Shown: positions 29,164 to 38,527, counted from the stretch's first letter. The stretch: 64,000 bases of DNA from Flagellimonas marinaquae (GCF_023716465.1 NZ_CP092415.1:1-64000), one strand, 5' to 3'. Translations and numbers: made by a program. The notes: a model not told the origin generated them from the letters alone.

Positions 29164-29344
29164 GAAAACCAAAAAAACTTCGTTTAAGTACAAGAGTTAT
29201 CAACACTGTTAAACCTAGTAAACCTAAATAACACATATGGTAATTTACACAACAAAATAGACCATGTTTACATCTTTTGTTGCTCCTAAACGTCTTTTTT
29301 GTGTACTTTGCCGATGATTTAAAACCCTACAAATCACCCCATTC

Positions 29345-30037
29345 ATGAAATTAAAAAGTATAATTGTAGACGATTCCTCCATGCAGCGCATGGCCGTGGC
29401 AAAATTGGTCAACAATCATCCACATTTGGCCTTGGTTGCCGAGTACAGCAACGCCATTGAAGCCAAAAATGGTTTAAAAAACCACGATATCGATCTTATC
29501 TTCTTAGATGTTGAGATGCCGATCATAAGTGGATTTGACCTTTTAGAGGCCCTAGAGAACCCTCCACAGGTAATTCTGATCACTGGAAAACCTGATTATG
29601 CACTGAAAGCGTTTGACTACGACGTAACCGATTACCTTCACAAACCCATAACTTTGGCCCGTTTTGAAGCTTCCGTAAAAAGAGCCGTTGCCAAATACGA
29701 GCAAATGAACCGGGTGGAAGAAGATGAAGAACACATTTTTGTAAAGAGCAACCTTAAAAAACGTAAGGTTATCTTAAACGACATTAAATGGATAGAGGCA
29801 CTGGGAGATTACATTAAATTGGTGACAGATGAAGCCAATATCGTAATTCTATCCACCATGAAATCTTTTGAAAAGCAATTGCCTGCCGAAAAATTTCTAC
29901 GTATCCATAAATCTTATATTGTGAATCTCGAGAAGATAGAAAAATTCAACAGTAAGAACGTTGAAGTAGGGGGCAGACAGATTCCTTTGAGCAGAAATAA
30001 GAAAACAGAGCTCGCCGAAGCACTGGCAAACGTATAA
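29345..30037 (+). CDS. LytTR family response regulator (orphan)
   Basis: A 230-residue two-component regulator. The receiver domain (1-118) has the acidic pair Asp9-Asp10, phospho-acceptor Asp55 in LIFLDVEMP, a Thr in LITGK and Lys in YLHKPI. The LytTR DNA-binding domain covers about 130-228 (RKVILNDIKWIEALGDYIKL, FLRIHKSYIVNLEKIEKF). No histidine kinase lies next to it. Promoter-like TTG near 29277-29282 and TACTTTG at 29304-29310 lie upstream. It converges on priA with 2 bases between stops. Target genes are unknown. Confidence 0.93.
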   Translation: MKLKSIIVDDSSMQRMAVAKLVNNHPHLALVAEYSNAIEAKNGLKNHDIDLIFLDVEMPIISGFDLLEALENPPQVILITGKPDYALKAFDYDVTDYLHKPITLARFEASVKRAVAKYEQMNRVEEDEEHIFVKSNLKKRKVILNDIKWIEALGDYIKLVTDEANIVILSTMKSFEKQLPAEKFLRIHKSYIVNLEKIEKFNSKNVEVGGRQIPLSRNKKTELAEALANV

Positions 30038-30039
30038 TC

Positions 30040-32496
30040 TTATATGTGGTCCACATTGTAGACCAATCTGATACTTTTATACTTAGAAATAGCATTAAAG
30101 GATTTTTCAATTCTTTTAATGCTATTTTTTGTTTGGGCCAATGGTTGTTTTCTTGGTATTTTTATCAATATATTTTTAAGATAGTCCCTTCGTATACGAG
30201 CTACAGGTGGGTATTCCGGCCCTAAAATCTGAGTTCCGAGCACATTGCGCAAAGAGCCTGCCATCCAATCCGCGGCCTCGTTCAGTTTATTAAAGTCCTT
30301 ATCCTTCAAGGTTATTTTTATGAGCCTCACCAAGGGCGGATACTTAAACTGTTCCCTCTCGTAAAACTGTTCTTGGAACATTTTATCATAATTATTCGTA
30401 GTTACCTGCTGCAATATTTGATGATAAGGGTTGTACGTCTGAATCAATACTTTACCGCGCTTTTTGGTACGCCCTGCCCTACCCGCCACTTGGGTCAACA
30501 TTTGAAAACTACGCTCGTGGGCCCTATAGTCGGGAAAATTGAGCATGGAATCCGCATTCATTATACCTACAAGGCTTACATTTCTAAAATCCAAACCCTT
30601 GGTCACCATTTGTGTTCCCACCAAAATATCCATCTCCTGATTCTCAAAAGATGAGATTATTTTCTCGTATGCGTATTTTCCACGCGTTGTATCCAGATCC
30701 ATGCGGCCAACGGAAACATCTGGAAACAACTGACCCAATTCTTGCTGAATCTGTTCCGTACCAAAGCCCTTTTTATCCAAAGTTGGGCTCCCACAAGCCA
30801 AGCACGCTTGCTGCAAGGCCATGTGATAACCACAATAGTGACAGCGAAGTTGGTTTCTGTGCTGATGATAGGTCAGGCTAACGTCGCAATTGGGGCATTG
30901 GGCCACATGCCCGCAAGTGGTACACTCCACTACCGGAGCGAATCCCCTTCGGTTTTGAAAAAGAATAATCTGCTCCCCCTCTTCCAGCGCTTCCTCGATG
31001 GCCTTTATAAGCGTTTCCGAAAAATGACCTTTCATTCGGCGTTTTCTGGTAGCCTCCTTAATATCCACCAAATTGATATCGGGCATTAAAACATCGCCAA
31101 ATCTATGTGCCATGGATGCATACCCATATTTTGCTGTCTTAGCATTGTACATGCTCTCTATACTCGGAGTGGCAGAACCTAGAACAATATTTGCACTATG
31201 CAATGCCGCGAGCACAACGGCCGCATCCCTGGCTTGATATCTTGGTGCCGGGTCGAATTGCTTAAAAGAATTCTCGTGCTCCTCGTCCACGACCACCAAT
31301 CCCAAATTGGTAAAGGGCAAAAAAAGTGAAGAACGTGCTCCAATTACGATTCGAGCTTTTTCTGCATCATTCAATACATTGTTCCATACCTCCACCCTTT
31401 CGTGAATGCTATATTTTGAATGATATACGGATACCTGATGGCCAAAATATTGCTGTAATCGGTTGATCAATTGGGAGGTCAGAGCAATTTCAGGAAGTAA
31501 ATACAGCGCTTGCTTTCCTTCATCCAGACATTTTTGGATGAGTTTTACATACACCTCTGTTTTTCCTGAAGAAGTTACCCCGTGCAACAATACGGGTTTT
31601 TCTTCGTCGAACCCATGCTGTATATCGTCTAGGGCCCGATGTTGATGCTCGTTCAATTCAATAGCTCCAACATCACCCGATCGCCCATCGAACTCCACCC
31701 GATCTTTTCGGATATGGTATTCTTCCAGAATATTTTTATCGATCAAGGCTTTGATTACCGAACGGGAACCCCCGCTCTCCTTTTCCAGTTCCGAAATAGG
31801 TATGGGTTTGGCGCTTTTGGCCCTTAATTGAAATAAAGAAAGTACCACTTGGCTCTGCTTGGGAGCCCTGTTTAGATCGTTCAGCAGTTCGGACAGTTGT
31901 TCTTCGCCTTCAAATTGCTCGGCGAGCTTAACATAGCGTACCAATTTAGGTCTGTATTGTTCGTATAGTTCTTCTTTTTGAAGCACAATACCTTTGTGCA
32001 CCATGGCATTGACTATTTTCAACACATTTTTTTTATCCAGGATATCGCTGACCTCGGAGATTTTCAATGCGGTTTGATGTTGAAGTGCTTCGTAGATCAA
32101 AAACTCGTCATCGGTGAGTTGCAATTCGTCTACCTTTGCATTTTTGTTGGGCAAAATTAGGGTTTCGCTTTCCAACAAAAAGGCACTGGGCAGGGCGCTC
32201 CGAACAACTTCGCCCAACGTGCACATATAATAATTGGCCACCCATTCCCAATGCTTCAACTGCACTTTGTCCACTACGGGCCGTTCGTCCAGAATTTGAT
32301 AAATTTCTTTGGGTTCGTAGGCTTCTGGGGCATGGGTATGCACTTTGTAGGCCAATGCGGTGTATATCTTGGTCTTGCCAAAAGGTACGGCAACTCGCAT
32401 TCCCGCTTGAATAAAATCGGCTTCTGCTTCCGATATTTTATAGGTGAAAAGCTTTTCCAAAGGAATTGGCAAAACTACCTCTAAAAAATACTCCAT
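30040..32496 (-). CDS. priA: Primosomal protein N', replication restart helicase PriA
   Basis: PriA recognises collapsed forks and reloads the replisome. An N-terminal fork-binding domain covers about 1-200. The helicase follows with Walker A HGVTSSGKTEV, DEEH, and the zinc-binding cysteines of CTTCGHVAQCPNC, RCHYCGYH and CLACGSP. C-terminal helicase motifs include GTQMVTKGLDF and QVAGRAGR. 818 residues is typical for Bacteroidota. It is the last gene of a tight four-gene operon (nadC-yihY-DUF2147-priA), 3 bases after the DUF2147 stop. Confidence 0.97.
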   Translation of the reverse strand: MEYFLEVVLPIPLEKLFTYKISEAEADFIQAGMRVAVPFGKTKIYTALAYKVHTHAPEAYEPKEIYQILDERPVVDKVQLKHWEWVANYYMCTLGEVVRSALPSAFLLESETLILPNKNAKVDELQLTDDEFLIYEALQHQTALKISEVSDILDKKNVLKIVNAMVHKGIVLQKEELYEQYRPKLVRYVKLAEQFEGEEQLSELLNDLNRAPKQSQVVLSLFQLRAKSAKPIPISELEKESGGSRSVIKALIDKNILEEYHIRKDRVEFDGRSGDVGAIELNEHQHRALDDIQHGFDEEKPVLLHGVTSSGKTEVYVKLIQKCLDEGKQALYLLPEIALTSQLINRLQQYFGHQVSVYHSKYSIHERVEVWNNVLNDAEKARIVIGARSSLFLPFTNLGLVVVDEEHENSFKQFDPAPRYQARDAAVVLAALHSANIVLGSATPSIESMYNAKTAKYGYASMAHRFGDVLMPDINLVDIKEATRKRRMKGHFSETLIKAIEEALEEGEQIILFQNRRGFAPVVECTTCGHVAQCPNCDVSLTYHQHRNQLRCHYCGYHMALQQACLACGSPTLDKKGFGTEQIQQELGQLFPDVSVGRMDLDTTRGKYAYEKIISSFENQEMDILVGTQMVTKGLDFRNVSLVGIMNADSMLNFPDYRAHERSFQMLTQVAGRAGRTKKRGKVLIQTYNPYHQILQQVTTNNYDKMFQEQFYEREQFKYPPLVRLIKITLKDKDFNKLNEAADWMAGSLRNVLGTQILGPEYPPVARIRRDYLKNILIKIPRKQPLAQTKNSIKRIEKSFNAISKYKSIRLVYNVDHI

Positions 32497-32499
32497 AAA

Positions 32500-32949
32500 T
32501 TATTCCTCGATTACCCTGTGCCATGTTTGTGTACGGTACAAAAAGGCTAAATATCCACGTACTTTTAGCCTATTTTTGTTCTCCTCGTCCAACCAGACCT
32601 TAGCTTTAAAAGTCATAGCTTTTTCAGGGTCGAAAAGGGTATCCCCTTTATATATGCCCTTGCTGTTCTTTTCAAAATCCTCCATGATCTTCATTCCAAG
32701 AACGGGCTTGTCCTTTCTTTCTCCTTCACATTTTGTGCACCTTGCATCTTTTTTGCCCTCTTCCAATATTTTTACCACTTTAGCGTGCATCAACCCATCT
32801 TCCTCGTAAATTTCGATGATTGCCTTGTTTACCCCATTTCGATCATCGATAGTTTTCCATTTACCAAAAACTGTTTGCGATAGGGTTATCTGGCAGCAGA
32901 GAAAACACACCAAACCGATCCATTTATTGTATGTCCTTCTGTTTTTCAT
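32500..32949 (-). CDS. DUF2147 family exported protein
   Basis: A 149-residue exported protein of DUF2147, a lipocalin-like beta-barrel family of unknown role. The signal region (about 10-26) ends near TLSQ; the mature part opens with VFGKWKTIDDRNGVNKAIIEIYE. A CTKCEGERKDKPVLGMKIM segment carries a CxxC pair, which fits DUF2147. It overlaps the upstream yihY stop by 26 bases, so the two are translationally coupled. Confidence 0.88.
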   Translation of the reverse strand: MKNRRTYNKWIGLVCFLCCQITLSQTVFGKWKTIDDRNGVNKAIIEIYEEDGLMHAKVVKILEEGKKDARCTKCEGERKDKPVLGMKIMEDFEKNSKGIYKGDTLFDPEKAMTFKAKVWLDEENKNRLKVRGYLAFLYRTQTWHRVIEE

Positions 32950-33904
32950 GTCTTTTTTTTAATGAGTTGAGGGTTGCGTTCAGTTCAAAGCCCAATAATA
33001 AGATATTGGAATTTAACCAAATAAACACCATTAATATCAATAATCCACCCAAAGCACCATAGAGTTCGTTGTAACGAGCAAATTTTTCAACATAAATTCC
33101 GAACAGATAGGACGTCAATAAAAATAAAAGGGTGGTCATTAACGCACCTGCGGAAAAAAATCGGGCTTGCCTGCCTTCTGCCGTTCCAAAATAGTAAAGT
33201 ATGGCCGTTGTGAAATAAGAAAGACTAAGAAAAAACAATATTTTGGCTACCTGTATTCCAATGGTGTCGCCTTTTTCCACATCATAGCCCAATGTTTTTC
33301 CTAAATATTCACTGGTGTATTCGACAATGTAGAATTCAAAATACACAAAGGCAACAGCACCTACGATCAATAAAATGGAAAGAATCAACCCAACCATCAG
33401 GGCATACGCATATTGACGAAAAAAATTACGCGTCAACTCCACATGATAGGAGTTCTCAAATCCTCCAAATATGGCATTCACACCGTTGGCCATCAAAAAG
33501 ATGGACAATATAAATGCAGAAGACAATAACCCCCCTTGTTTTTGATCTTTGATCTGTTGATAGATTTCTCCGAAATAATCGCTCGTTGCCGATGGGAGAA
33601 AAGACTCCAAAAAGTCCAAAAACTGGGCGTCGAAATTCTCATTGCCCACACTTACGTATGGAATAATAAAGGGAATCATAGTTACCAAAAAAATCAGCAG
33701 GGGAAACAAAGCAAGAAAAATACTGAAGGCGATGGAACTGGCCCTCGAGGAAAGTGCTCCTTTGACAATTCCCATCAAATACATTTCGATCAAATCATAG
33801 AAGGAGAGGCCCTCAAAAGCTTTGAGCTTAATCTTTTTCAATACCTGTACAATCCAATTGACCACGGGTATCTTCTCCAACTGCTCTTCTATGGCTGCAG
33901 ACAT
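32924..33904 (-). CDS. YihY/BrkB family inner-membrane protein
   Basis: A 326-residue integral membrane protein of the YihY (formerly ribonuclease BN) family. About six hydrophobic helices follow an N-terminal amphipathic region (MSAAIEEQLEKIPVVNWIVQ). Characteristic segments are KGALSSRASSIAFSIFLALFP, NGVNAIFGGFENSYHV, and GALGGLLILMVFIWLNSNILLLGFELN. The old RNase BN name was an error in the family's history; function is uncertain. It starts where nadC ends. Confidence 0.9.
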   Translation of the reverse strand: MSAAIEEQLEKIPVVNWIVQVLKKIKLKAFEGLSFYDLIEMYLMGIVKGALSSRASSIAFSIFLALFPLLIFLVTMIPFIIPYVSVGNENFDAQFLDFLESFLPSATSDYFGEIYQQIKDQKQGGLLSSAFILSIFLMANGVNAIFGGFENSYHVELTRNFFRQYAYALMVGLILSILLIVGAVAFVYFEFYIVEYTSEYLGKTLGYDVEKGDTIGIQVAKILFFLSLSYFTTAILYYFGTAEGRQARFFSAGALMTTLLFLLTSYLFGIYVEKFARYNELYGALGGLLILMVFIWLNSNILLLGFELNATLNSLKKRHEKQKDIQ

Positions 33905-34762
33905 TTAAACGGCTTTTAAACTTAGGTCCATGTTGTGTACGGAATGGGTCAAGGCTCCCGAAGAAATATAATTTACGCCGCATTCGGCATATTTTCTCAG
34001 GGTTTCCATTGTTATACCTCCGGAAGATTCCGTAAGACATTTATTTCCTATTCTTTTGACCGCTTCGCGGGTTTGATCGTAATCAAAATTATCTAAGAGT
34101 ATTCTGTAGACCCCTTCGGATTTTAATATCTCGTCCACCTCCTCTAAATTTCTGGCCTCCACGATAATTTTAAGGTCCTTTCCTGTTTCTTTAAGGTAAT
34201 CCCTTGTTTTTTGAATGGCATTGGTAATACCTCCAGAAAAATCGATGTGGTTGTCCTTGAGCATGATCATATCGTAGAGGGCAAACCGATGGTTTTCTCC
34301 CCCTCCTATCTTTACTGCCCATTTTTCTAGGGCCCTAATCCCCGGGGTAGTTTTTCGTGTGTCCAGAATTTTGGTGCCCGTACTTTCCAAAATACTTACA
34401 TATCCTTTTGTTTTTGTGGCAATGGCGCTCATACGTTGCATGGCATTGAGCACCAAGCGTTCGGCCTTTAGAATGCTTTGCGAGTTTCCTTCCACATAAA
34501 AAACGACATCTCCGTATTTAACGGGGGTGCCGTCCTCCAACAAAATTTCCGTTTTCAGTTGTGGGTCTACATAGGTAAAGACTTTTTTTGCAAATTCCAC
34601 ACCTGCAATAATACCTTGGTCTTTTACAAGGAGTTTGGCCTTTCCTTTTGCAGTTGAGGGAATACAGGCCAAGGAACTGTGGTCTCCGTCGCCAACGTCT
34701 TCCCTAACGGCATTGGCAATGATCAGATCTAGTTCTTTTTGAAATTGTGCTTCGGAAATCAT
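33905..34762 (-). CDS. nadC: Nicotinate-nucleotide diphosphorylase (carboxylating)
   Basis: NadC makes nicotinate mononucleotide from quinolinate and PRPP in NAD synthesis. The catalytic region TRKTTPGIRALEKWAV followed by GGGENHRFALYDMIMLKDNH (about 135-175) is diagnostic, and SSGGITMETLRKYAECGVNYISSGALTHS closes the barrel. 285 residues is normal. First gene of the nadC-yihY-DUF2147-priA operon. nadA and nadB are not in this window. Confidence 0.97.
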   Translation of the reverse strand: MISEAQFQKELDLIIANAVREDVGDGDHSSLACIPSTAKGKAKLLVKDQGIIAGVEFAKKVFTYVDPQLKTEILLEDGTPVKYGDVVFYVEGNSQSILKAERLVLNAMQRMSAIATKTKGYVSILESTGTKILDTRKTTPGIRALEKWAVKIGGGENHRFALYDMIMLKDNHIDFSGGITNAIQKTRDYLKETGKDLKIIVEARNLEEVDEILKSEGVYRILLDNFDYDQTREAVKRIGNKCLTESSGGITMETLRKYAECGVNYISSGALTHSVHNMDLSLKAV

Positions 34763-34844
34763 TCAATTGGGATTTTAACGAAAATAATAAAAACATTGTT
34801 CCTTGTCCATGTACAAACCATGCTTAATTTTATGAGGAATGGAT

Positions 34845-34852
34845 TATTTTTG
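34845..34852 (+). promoter_or_regulatory. -7 element abutting rlmH
   Basis: TATTTTTG matches TAnnTTTG and ends 3 bases before the rlmH ATG, so transcription would start at about the start codon. No clear -33 TTG is present. Confidence 0.5.
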
Positions 34853-34855
34853 GGC

Positions 34856-35329
34856 ATGCAGATTACTTTGATCGCCATAGGAAAAACCGATAAGTCTGAA
34901 CTTGAAGAACTTATAGCCATATACGAAAAACGGTTGAAGCATTATATCAAGTTTCAAATGAATATTATTCCAGATATAAAAAACAGAAAAAATCTTTCGG
35001 AACCCCAGCAAAAAGAAAAAGAGGGCGAACTTATCCTTGGTCAATTGCAACCTACGGACACCTTGATCCTTCTTGATGAAAAAGGAAAACAATACACCTC
35101 TGTTGATTTTGCCCAGTTCTTGCAGAAAAAGATGAACAGTGGCATTAAAAATCTTGTGTTGGCCATTGGTGGACCTTATGGTTTCAGCGATGCCGTTTAT
35201 TCCAAAAGCGCCGGAAAAATCAGTTTATCCAAAATGACGTTTTCCCATCAAATGGTGCGATTGTTCGTAGTTGAACAAATTTATCGGGGGTTCACCATTC
35301 TCAGGAACGAACCCTATCACCACCAATAA
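34856..35329 (+). CDS. rlmH: 23S rRNA (pseudouridine(1915)-N3)-methyltransferase
   Basis: RlmH is an SPOUT methyltransferase acting on pseudouridine 1915 of helix 69 in assembled ribosomes. The start MQITLIAIGKTDKSELEELI, the knot motif VLAIGGPYGFSD and the C-terminal FSHQMVRLFVVEQIYRGFTI plus LRNEPYHH are diagnostic. 157 residues from the ATG at 34856 matches the family; an in-frame extension back to 34739 overlaps nadC and has no family support. The -7 element 3 bases upstream suggests a leaderless mRNA. Its stop abuts the stop of the convergent serine-pathway fusion gene. Confidence 0.95.
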   Translation: MQITLIAIGKTDKSELEELIAIYEKRLKHYIKFQMNIIPDIKNRKNLSEPQQKEKEGELILGQLQPTDTLILLDEKGKQYTSVDFAQFLQKKMNSGIKNLVLAIGGPYGFSDAVYSKSAGKISLSKMTFSHQMVRLFVVEQIYRGFTILRNEPYHHQ

Positions 35330-37222
35330 TTAATATAAAACCCTAAACTTAATGGTGTTCTCGATTTTCTTGAGCGCCTTGATCACTTCCTTATTGTATT
35401 CTTTGTCCAAATCGGTGATCACGTAACCAACTTCGCTATCTGTAGACAGATATTGTCCAGAAATATTGAGTCCATATTGTGCCAACACTTCGTTTATCTT
35501 GGCCATTATTCCGGGAACATTCCGGTGTATATGTAAAAATCGATGGACTCCATTTTGTTTAGGCAACCTAATATTCGGGAAGTTAACCGCATCTACGGTA
35601 TTTCCAGAATTTATGTAATCCATTATTTTGTTGGGCACAAAATCGGCAATATCTCGTTGTGCTTCTTCGGTGCTACCACCAATATGAGGGGTTAGGATTA
35701 CGTTGGACAATCCTTGCAATGGTGTTTTAAAGCTTCCATTACTACGTGGCTCGGATGGGTAAACATCTATCGCCGCTCCGCCCAATTTTCCACTTTCCAG
35801 TGCATCGGCCAAAGCTTCTATATCCACTACGAACCCTCTGGAAAGATTAATAAGTTTGGCTCCATCTTTCATTTGGTCGATTTCACGCTTACCTATAAAA
35901 TTTTTATTGGCCTTGTTATCATCTACATGCAGGGTAACAACATCCGAAACATTGAGCAAACTCTCCAAGGTGTCACATTTTACTGCGTTACCCAATGCCA
36001 GCTGATCGTTAACATCGTAGTAATACACCTTCATCCCCATGGCTTCTGCCAAAACGGACATTTGTTTTCCTATATTCCCGTAACCAACTATACCTAAATT
36101 TTTTCCACGTACTTCTTGCGAACCGGCTGCGGTTTTGTTCCACTCGCCATTATGGATTTCCGTACTTCTGGGAAAAATGCTCCGCATGAGCATAATGGTC
36201 TGTCCAATGGCCAGTTCCACTACGGAACGGGTATTGCTGTACGGTGCATTGAAGACCACTACGCCTTTCTTTTTGCTGTATTCCAAATCGATTTGGGTGG
36301 TTCCGATACAAAAAGCTCCGACCACCAATAACTTATCGGCGGCATCCAACACTTTTTGGGTAACCTGTGTCTTGGACCTAATTCCTAGTACATGCACCCC
36401 TTTGATTCGCTCGATGAGGTCTTCTTCGGATAAACTGGTCTTGATCAGTTCCACTGAAAACCCTTCTTCCGATAGGTTTTCGAATGCAGCCGGGTGGACA
36501 TTTTCCAATAAAAGGATCTTGATTCTGTTCTTGGGGTATGATAAGTTTCTTGGCAAATCGTTCACAAATAAAAATTCATCTAGGTTAGGTGCTACGTGGT
36601 CGGCATTATTGGCAGCCTTTTCTCGATGCACATTTTCGGTATAGGCGAAAAATTTATGGGCTATCCCGGCCTCGCGCATTACATAATCGCTATAGCCGTC
36701 GCCGATCACCTGGACCTCGCCATCTAAATCCAAGTTTTTTAAACATTCTATTTTTCCGTTGTGGGTGGCAAGCACGTTGGTTTCGTCGAAACCTGTTATA
36801 TTGCCAGCTTCATCAAAAGTAAAGGTGTTTGCAAACACTCTTTCGGATGGAATGTTGTATTCTTTAACAATTGGGTCTATAAATTCCTTGAACCCGCAGG
36901 AGATTACATAAATATCTTCGGAATATTCATAAAAAAACTGCTTGTTGGCTTCTATGGATTTGGAAATTTTCTGACGCAGTTCGGTCACCAAATCTTCTAG
37001 ATCTTTTTTGTTCGCATCCAGCAATCGGATTCTGCGTTCCAACGATTCCGTAAAAGATATGTCGCCATCGATCCCCAAATTGGTGATTTTTTGGATTTCC
37101 GACACTATTTCATCTCTCTTTGGATTTCCTTGCAGTGTCATTTCCGCCAAAACATCCAACGCCTCAACCCTTGTGAGGGTACTATCAAAATCGAACACAT
37201 ATTTGCGCCCTGTCTCTACCAT
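35330..37222 (-). CDS. SerB-SerA fusion: phosphoserine phosphatase-like HAD domain + D-3-phosphoglycerate dehydrogenase
   Basis: Two serine-biosynthesis activities appear in one chain of 630 residues. Residues 1 to about 225 are a HAD hydrolase of the SerB type, with the nucleophile motif DFDST (Asp11, Asp13), ISCGF, and VIGDGYSDYVMREAG. Residues about 235-545 are 3-phosphoglycerate dehydrogenase with GIVGYGNIGKQMSVLA (NAD loop), NLSRGFVVD and LTPHIGGSTEEAQ. A final ACT domain (about 555-630) opens with FLHIHRNVPGIMAKI. SerA carries out step one and SerB step three of serine synthesis; serC is not nearby. The ATG at 37222 is preferred to a TTG four codons upstream. Confidence 0.92.
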   Translation of the reverse strand: MVETGRKYVFDFDSTLTRVEALDVLAEMTLQGNPKRDEIVSEIQKITNLGIDGDISFTESLERRIRLLDANKKDLEDLVTELRQKISKSIEANKQFFYEYSEDIYVISCGFKEFIDPIVKEYNIPSERVFANTFTFDEAGNITGFDETNVLATHNGKIECLKNLDLDGEVQVIGDGYSDYVMREAGIAHKFFAYTENVHREKAANNADHVAPNLDEFLFVNDLPRNLSYPKNRIKILLLENVHPAAFENLSEEGFSVELIKTSLSEEDLIERIKGVHVLGIRSKTQVTQKVLDAADKLLVVGAFCIGTTQIDLEYSKKKGVVVFNAPYSNTRSVVELAIGQTIMLMRSIFPRSTEIHNGEWNKTAAGSQEVRGKNLGIVGYGNIGKQMSVLAEAMGMKVYYYDVNDQLALGNAVKCDTLESLLNVSDVVTLHVDDNKANKNFIGKREIDQMKDGAKLINLSRGFVVDIEALADALESGKLGGAAIDVYPSEPRSNGSFKTPLQGLSNVILTPHIGGSTEEAQRDIADFVPNKIMDYINSGNTVDAVNFPNIRLPKQNGVHRFLHIHRNVPGIMAKINEVLAQYGLNISGQYLSTDSEVGYVITDLDKEYNKEVIKALKKIENTIKFRVLY

Positions 37223-37432
37223 GATTCGCTTCAAAAAAATTAAGGCATAAAATTAAACATTAATTCCATCCTTGTAATTGGAAGTTATCAAAAACCTTAC
37301 ACTTTTACGGATAAATCAAAAATCCATTACGATTTGTTTTAAATGCTACCCAAAAACCATCATTTTGCAGTTATGTGCAAATCAAAGTCCAGCTCTCAGT
37401 AACCTAAAGGTCAAAAAGTGGCTGTATCCTAA

Positions 37433-37885
37433 TCAGAACCATCGCCGGGTTAATTTACAGTAGAAACGGTACTCCTTACCAAACTTTTGTTGGAGCATAT
37501 CTTCTTCCGGTTGTATTTGAAAATGGTTCATATAGGACACAAAACCAGCCGACACAAGGGTATTAAAAGCATTGCCCAGCCAAAGGCCTAAAGCCAATAG
37601 TAGTAGCAAAAGCCCCAAATACATAGGGTTCCTGCTAAAATTGTAAACCCCTTTGGTCATCAACCTGCTGGTTTTTTGAGGGTGCATGGGATCCAAACTT
37701 GTTTTTCCCGTCCAAAATTGCAACACGGCCAATAATCCTACTATTACTCCTAAGACAAAAAGTATCCAAGCCAGTTGGTTCCTGCCAAAAAAATCAAACT
37801 CACCTACTGGCAAAAACCTATCCAGAAGGAACATTGTCCCTCCAAAAATCAACATCACCAAAGCTGGCGGTACTTTTAATTTCAT
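37433..37885 (-). CDS. Isoprenylcysteine carboxyl methyltransferase-like membrane protein
   Basis: A 150-residue membrane protein of the ICMT/PEMT (phospholipid methyltransferase) superfamily. Three to four hydrophobic helices are visible. The SAM-binding signature GVYNFSRNPMYLGLLLLL (about 80-97) and the C-terminal EEDMLQQKFGKEYRFYCKLTRRWF (Glu-Glu and aromatic/basic motif) are typical. Bacterial members have varied or unknown substrates; protein prenylcysteine is unlikely here. It is divergent from rdgB. Confidence 0.85.
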   Translation of the reverse strand: MKLKVPPALVMLIFGGTMFLLDRFLPVGEFDFFGRNQLAWILFVLGVIVGLLAVLQFWTGKTSLDPMHPQKTSRLMTKGVYNFSRNPMYLGLLLLLLALGLWLGNAFNTLVSAGFVSYMNHFQIQPEEDMLQQKFGKEYRFYCKLTRRWF

Positions 37886-37911
37886 ACAAATAACTTAAAA
37901 TCCGAAATTAC

Positions 37912-37919
37912 TACTTTTG
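37912..37919 (+). promoter_or_regulatory. -7 element of rdgB
   Basis: TACTTTTG matches TAnnTTTG, 25 bases before the rdgB start codon; no clear -33 element. Confidence 0.45.
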
Positions 37920-37944
37920 AAACTCAAAATAGAGACCTTTTGAT

Positions 37945-38526
37945 TTGAAACTAGTTTTTGCCACACATAACGACCATAAGCTGAAAGAAGTTCAGCAATT
38001 GCTTCCGAAAAATATCCAACTACTGTCATTAAAAGATATTGATTGTTTTGACGAAATTCCCGAGACGGGGGATACATTGGAAGAAAACGCCAAAATTAAG
38101 GCAGATCACATTACCCAAACCTATGGTTTGAACTGTTTCTCGGATGATACCGGCCTACTTGTGGATGCATTAAATGGAGCTCCCGGAGTATACTCGGCCA
38201 GATATGCGGGGGGACAAAAAGATGCCTCGGACAATATGCAGAAATTGTTAAACGAGTTGAACGGAAAAAATAATCGGAAAGCACATTTTAAGACCGTAGT
38301 ACATCTTAATCTAAATGGAGAAGTCCACGCTTTTGAAGGAACGGTCGAAGGCGTCATAACGGATAGAGAACAAGGAAAAGGAGGGTTTGGCTACGACCCC
38401 ATCTTTAAACCAAATGGATTCGATAAAACCTTTGGCGAACTGCCTTCCGATGTAAAAAACTCCATTAGTCACCGTGGTAGGGCGATTCGAAAATTGGTGG
38501 AATTCTTAAAAAAGAACGCCACTTAG
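37945..38526 (+). CDS. rdgB: Non-canonical purine NTP pyrophosphatase (RdgB/HAM1)
   Basis: Hydrolyses ITP, dITP and XTP to monophosphates, keeping deaminated purines out of nucleic acids. The start KLVFATHNDHKLKEVQQLLP, the SDDTGLLVDALNGAPGVYSARYAG metal/substrate region, GFGYDPIF and SHRGRAIRKL are diagnostic. 193 residues is normal. The start codon is TTG (37945): the family alignment begins exactly at MKLVFATHN and no upstream ATG is in frame close by. Confidence 0.95.
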   Translation: MKLVFATHNDHKLKEVQQLLPKNIQLLSLKDIDCFDEIPETGDTLEENAKIKADHITQTYGLNCFSDDTGLLVDALNGAPGVYSARYAGGQKDASDNMQKLLNELNGKNNRKAHFKTVVHLNLNGEVHAFEGTVEGVITDREQGKGGFGYDPIFKPNGFDKTFGELPSDVKNSISHRGRAIRKLVEFLKKNAT

Positions 38527-38527
38527 G

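Noticed and set aside
32924-33904. Ribonuclease BN
   Set aside because: The YihY family once carried this name, but the protein is an integral membrane protein without nuclease motifs.
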